The notes under the pieces were generated by a model. The model was not told the origin of the DNA and ran no database searches. It worked only from the letters and a program-made list of their open reading frames with translations. DNA of 64,000 bases from Chitinophaga rhizophila (lineage in GTDB: Bacteria > Bacteroidota > Bacteroidia > Chitinophagales > Chitinophagaceae), in NCBI RefSeq assembly GCF_019492185.1, contig NZ_JAICCF010000003.1:248001-312000 (forward strand), written 5' to 3'. The translations under genes were made by a program, and so were the position numbers. Positions 62,796-64,000 of the stretch are shown here, in pieces. Positions within the stretch are counted from its first letter, which is position 1; every line of letters starts with the position of its first letter.

Positions 62796-63473
62796 TTATT
62801 GACCAGACTCTTTCTGTGCGTCAGACTTCATCTTCTCATTAGCGAAGATAGAGAACTCTACACGACGGTTTTTAGCTTTATTAGCATCAGAGTTGTTTGG
62901 CACCAGTGGCTGTCTTGCACCATACCAGTAAGTCTGTACACGGTTTGAAGCAACTCCCTGAGATTTCAGGTAAGTAGCTACAGAGTTTGCACGTCTTTCG
63001 GACAGACCCATATTATAAGCATCTGTACCTGTAGTATCTGTATGACCTTCTACACGTACATAAGTGTCAGGATACTTATTCAGAATGGTAGCCAGTTCCT
63101 TGATATTCTGCTGTGCCTGTGAAGTCAGGTCTGATTTATCGAAACCAAACAGTACTCCTGAAGCAAAGGTCACATTGATACCTTCACCTACACGCTCAAC
63201 TGTTGCATTAGGTACTTCATTCTTGATTTCCTGTGCCTGTTTATCCATTTTCTTACCGATCAGTACACCTGCACCACCACCCACAGCGGCACCAATGATA
63301 GCACCCAGGGCAGTATTACCTGCTGCCTTACCGATAATAGCACCGGTTGCAGCACCACCACCTACACCAATTACAGCACCTTTCTTGGTGTTATCCATGC
63401 CTTGCCATGTTTTACAACCAAACAACAGGGAGGCAGAAAGTAAAATAGCCACAATAGGATATAACCTTTTCAT
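62796..63473 (-). CDS. OmpA-family lipoprotein with glycine-zipper region
   Basis: This 225-residue outer-membrane lipoprotein has a lipobox (SLLFGCKT, Cys at residue 20), a glycine-zipper region (residues 33-74, VIGVGGGAATGAIIGKAAG), and an OmpA peptidoglycan-binding domain (about 105-210) with VRVEGHTDTTGTDAYNMGLSERRANSV and the final NRRVEF. It links the outer membrane to peptidoglycan. Confidence 0.93.
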   Translation of the reverse strand: MKRLYPIVAILLSASLLFGCKTWQGMDNTKKGAVIGVGGGAATGAIIGKAAGNTALGAIIGAAVGGGAGVLIGKKMDKQAQEIKNEVPNATVERVGEGINVTFASGVLFGFDKSDLTSQAQQNIKELATILNKYPDTYVRVEGHTDTTGTDAYNMGLSERRANSVATYLKSQGVASNRVQTYWYGARQPLVPNNSDANKAKNRRVEFSIFANEKMKSDAQKESGQ

Positions 63474-63653
63474 CTTTTTTGAGTTTAAACGTTCTATGAA
63501 TTTGCTAATAGTTATAAGCGAAATACCTTAGACAAATATGCTGCCAGATTTTCAAACAGGCAGCATACCAGTTAACTAGATATTAAGAGCGGCGCAAATG
63601 TAAGACATATAATTATTATGAAATAACATATATATCCGCTATCTGGCTACTTA

Positions 63654-64000
63654 TTAACTACCCATCTTCATTTTCTCCGCGTTCTCTGCAAACTGTAACG
63701 CCTGTACCATCTCCTGGATGTCACCGTTCATAAATGCGTCCAGATTGTACATAGTCATACCTATACGATGATCTGTTACACGACCCTGCGGATAGTTATA
63801 AGTTCTGATCTTAGCAGAACGGTCTCCGGTTGATACAAGGCTCTTACGCTGAGAAGCAATGGCTTCCTCATGCTTACGTACTGCTGCCTCATAGATACGG
63901 CTACGCAGCATCTTCATGGCTATATCCCTGTTGGAGTGCTGACTACGTCCTTCCTGACATTCCACTACCACGCCGGTAGGGATGTGCGTCAGACGTACCG
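63654..64000 (-). CDS. prfA: peptide chain release factor 1 (C-terminal part)
   Basis: The visible C-terminal part (RLTHIPTGVVVECQEGRSQHSNRDIAMKMLRSRI) is the stretch that follows the GGQ motif of class I release factors. The GGQ itself lies beyond the right edge. The end ALQFAENAEKMKMGS fits RF1 of Bacteroidota. RF1 reads UAA and UAG. The gene continues past the edge of the window. Confidence 0.93.
   Translation of the reverse strand, partial: VRLTHIPTGVVVECQEGRSQHSNRDIAMKMLRSRIYEAAVRKHEEAIASQRKSLVSTGDRSAKIRTYNYPQGRVTDHRIGMTMYNLDAFMNGDIQEMVQALQFAENAEKMKMGS

Noticed and set aside
1..64000. CRISPR arrays, rRNA or tRNA genes, prophage.
   Set aside because: No regularly spaced direct repeats with unique spacers, no cloverleaf or rRNA sequences, and no phage structural genes were recognised. 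The 11-bp repeats are contiguous, without spacers.

Overview
The window looks like chromosomal DNA from a member of the Bacteroidota, most probably family Chitinophagaceae and close to Chitinophaga. Lineage markers are a SusC/SusD pair, a surface protein with a gliding-motility/type IX secretion type B C-terminal domain, a DUF3078 protein, a fused GlyQS-type glycyl-tRNA synthetase, a TraR/DksA protein lacking most zinc-finger cysteines, and a short Bat (MoxR/VWA) operon. Several intergenic regions carry TAnnTTTG boxes, the -7 element of Bacteroidota housekeeping promoters, and clear Shine-Dalgarno sequences are mostly absent. The assignment rests on family recognition by eye, without any database search.

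Left part (1-17 kb): the first codons of scpA behind a DUF3078 gene, mscL, a PPK2 kinase, an EamA exporter, frr, a WecA/MraY-like glycan transferase, an N-terminal transketolase subunit without its partner next to it, a LolC/E-like permease with rbfA, an MsbA-like ABC exporter, an unusual glycosyltransferase fused to a degenerate HAD phosphatase, and ileS followed by a DksA-like protein with a very long Ala/Lys/Pro tail at its N-terminus. Middle (17-33 kb): a PepSY-like secreted protein, a 1.3-kb gene-poor stretch with a 65-bp perfect palindrome, an AraC regulator, an AsmA-like membrane protein, gyrB, a small lipoprotein, an isolated SusC/SusD pair, a SIMPL protein, a lectin/PKD surface protein, and the remnant of a drug/metabolite transporter.

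Right part (33-64 kb): mfd, a ferredoxin reductase-like enzyme, glyS, the dtd-mazG-yihY operon, arfB with a polysaccharide flippase, an MBL hydrolase, a large TolB-propeller/beta-barrel protein, and a dgkA-creD-HTH-membrane protein locus in which two promoters carry the same inverted repeat. Then come an aminotransferase divergent from a gamma-carbonic anhydrase, twin 51-residue lipoproteins, rsgA, the moxR-DUF58-BatD-like-batA operon, a cyclophilin, gcvH, a VanZ-like protein, a CDF transporter, an OmpA lipoprotein and the 3' part of prfA at the right edge.

Most genes are housekeeping or envelope genes. There is no CRISPR array, prophage, insertion sequence, rRNA or tRNA that I can support. 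The features most worth a second look are the GpgS-like glycosyltransferase/pseudo-phosphatase fusion (10670-12202), the pseudo-peptidase/propeller/barrel protein (44920-48294), the shared CTTTG-N5-CAAAG operator around creD, an 11-bp-period tandem repeat present at two convergent gene junctions, and the 65-bp palindrome.
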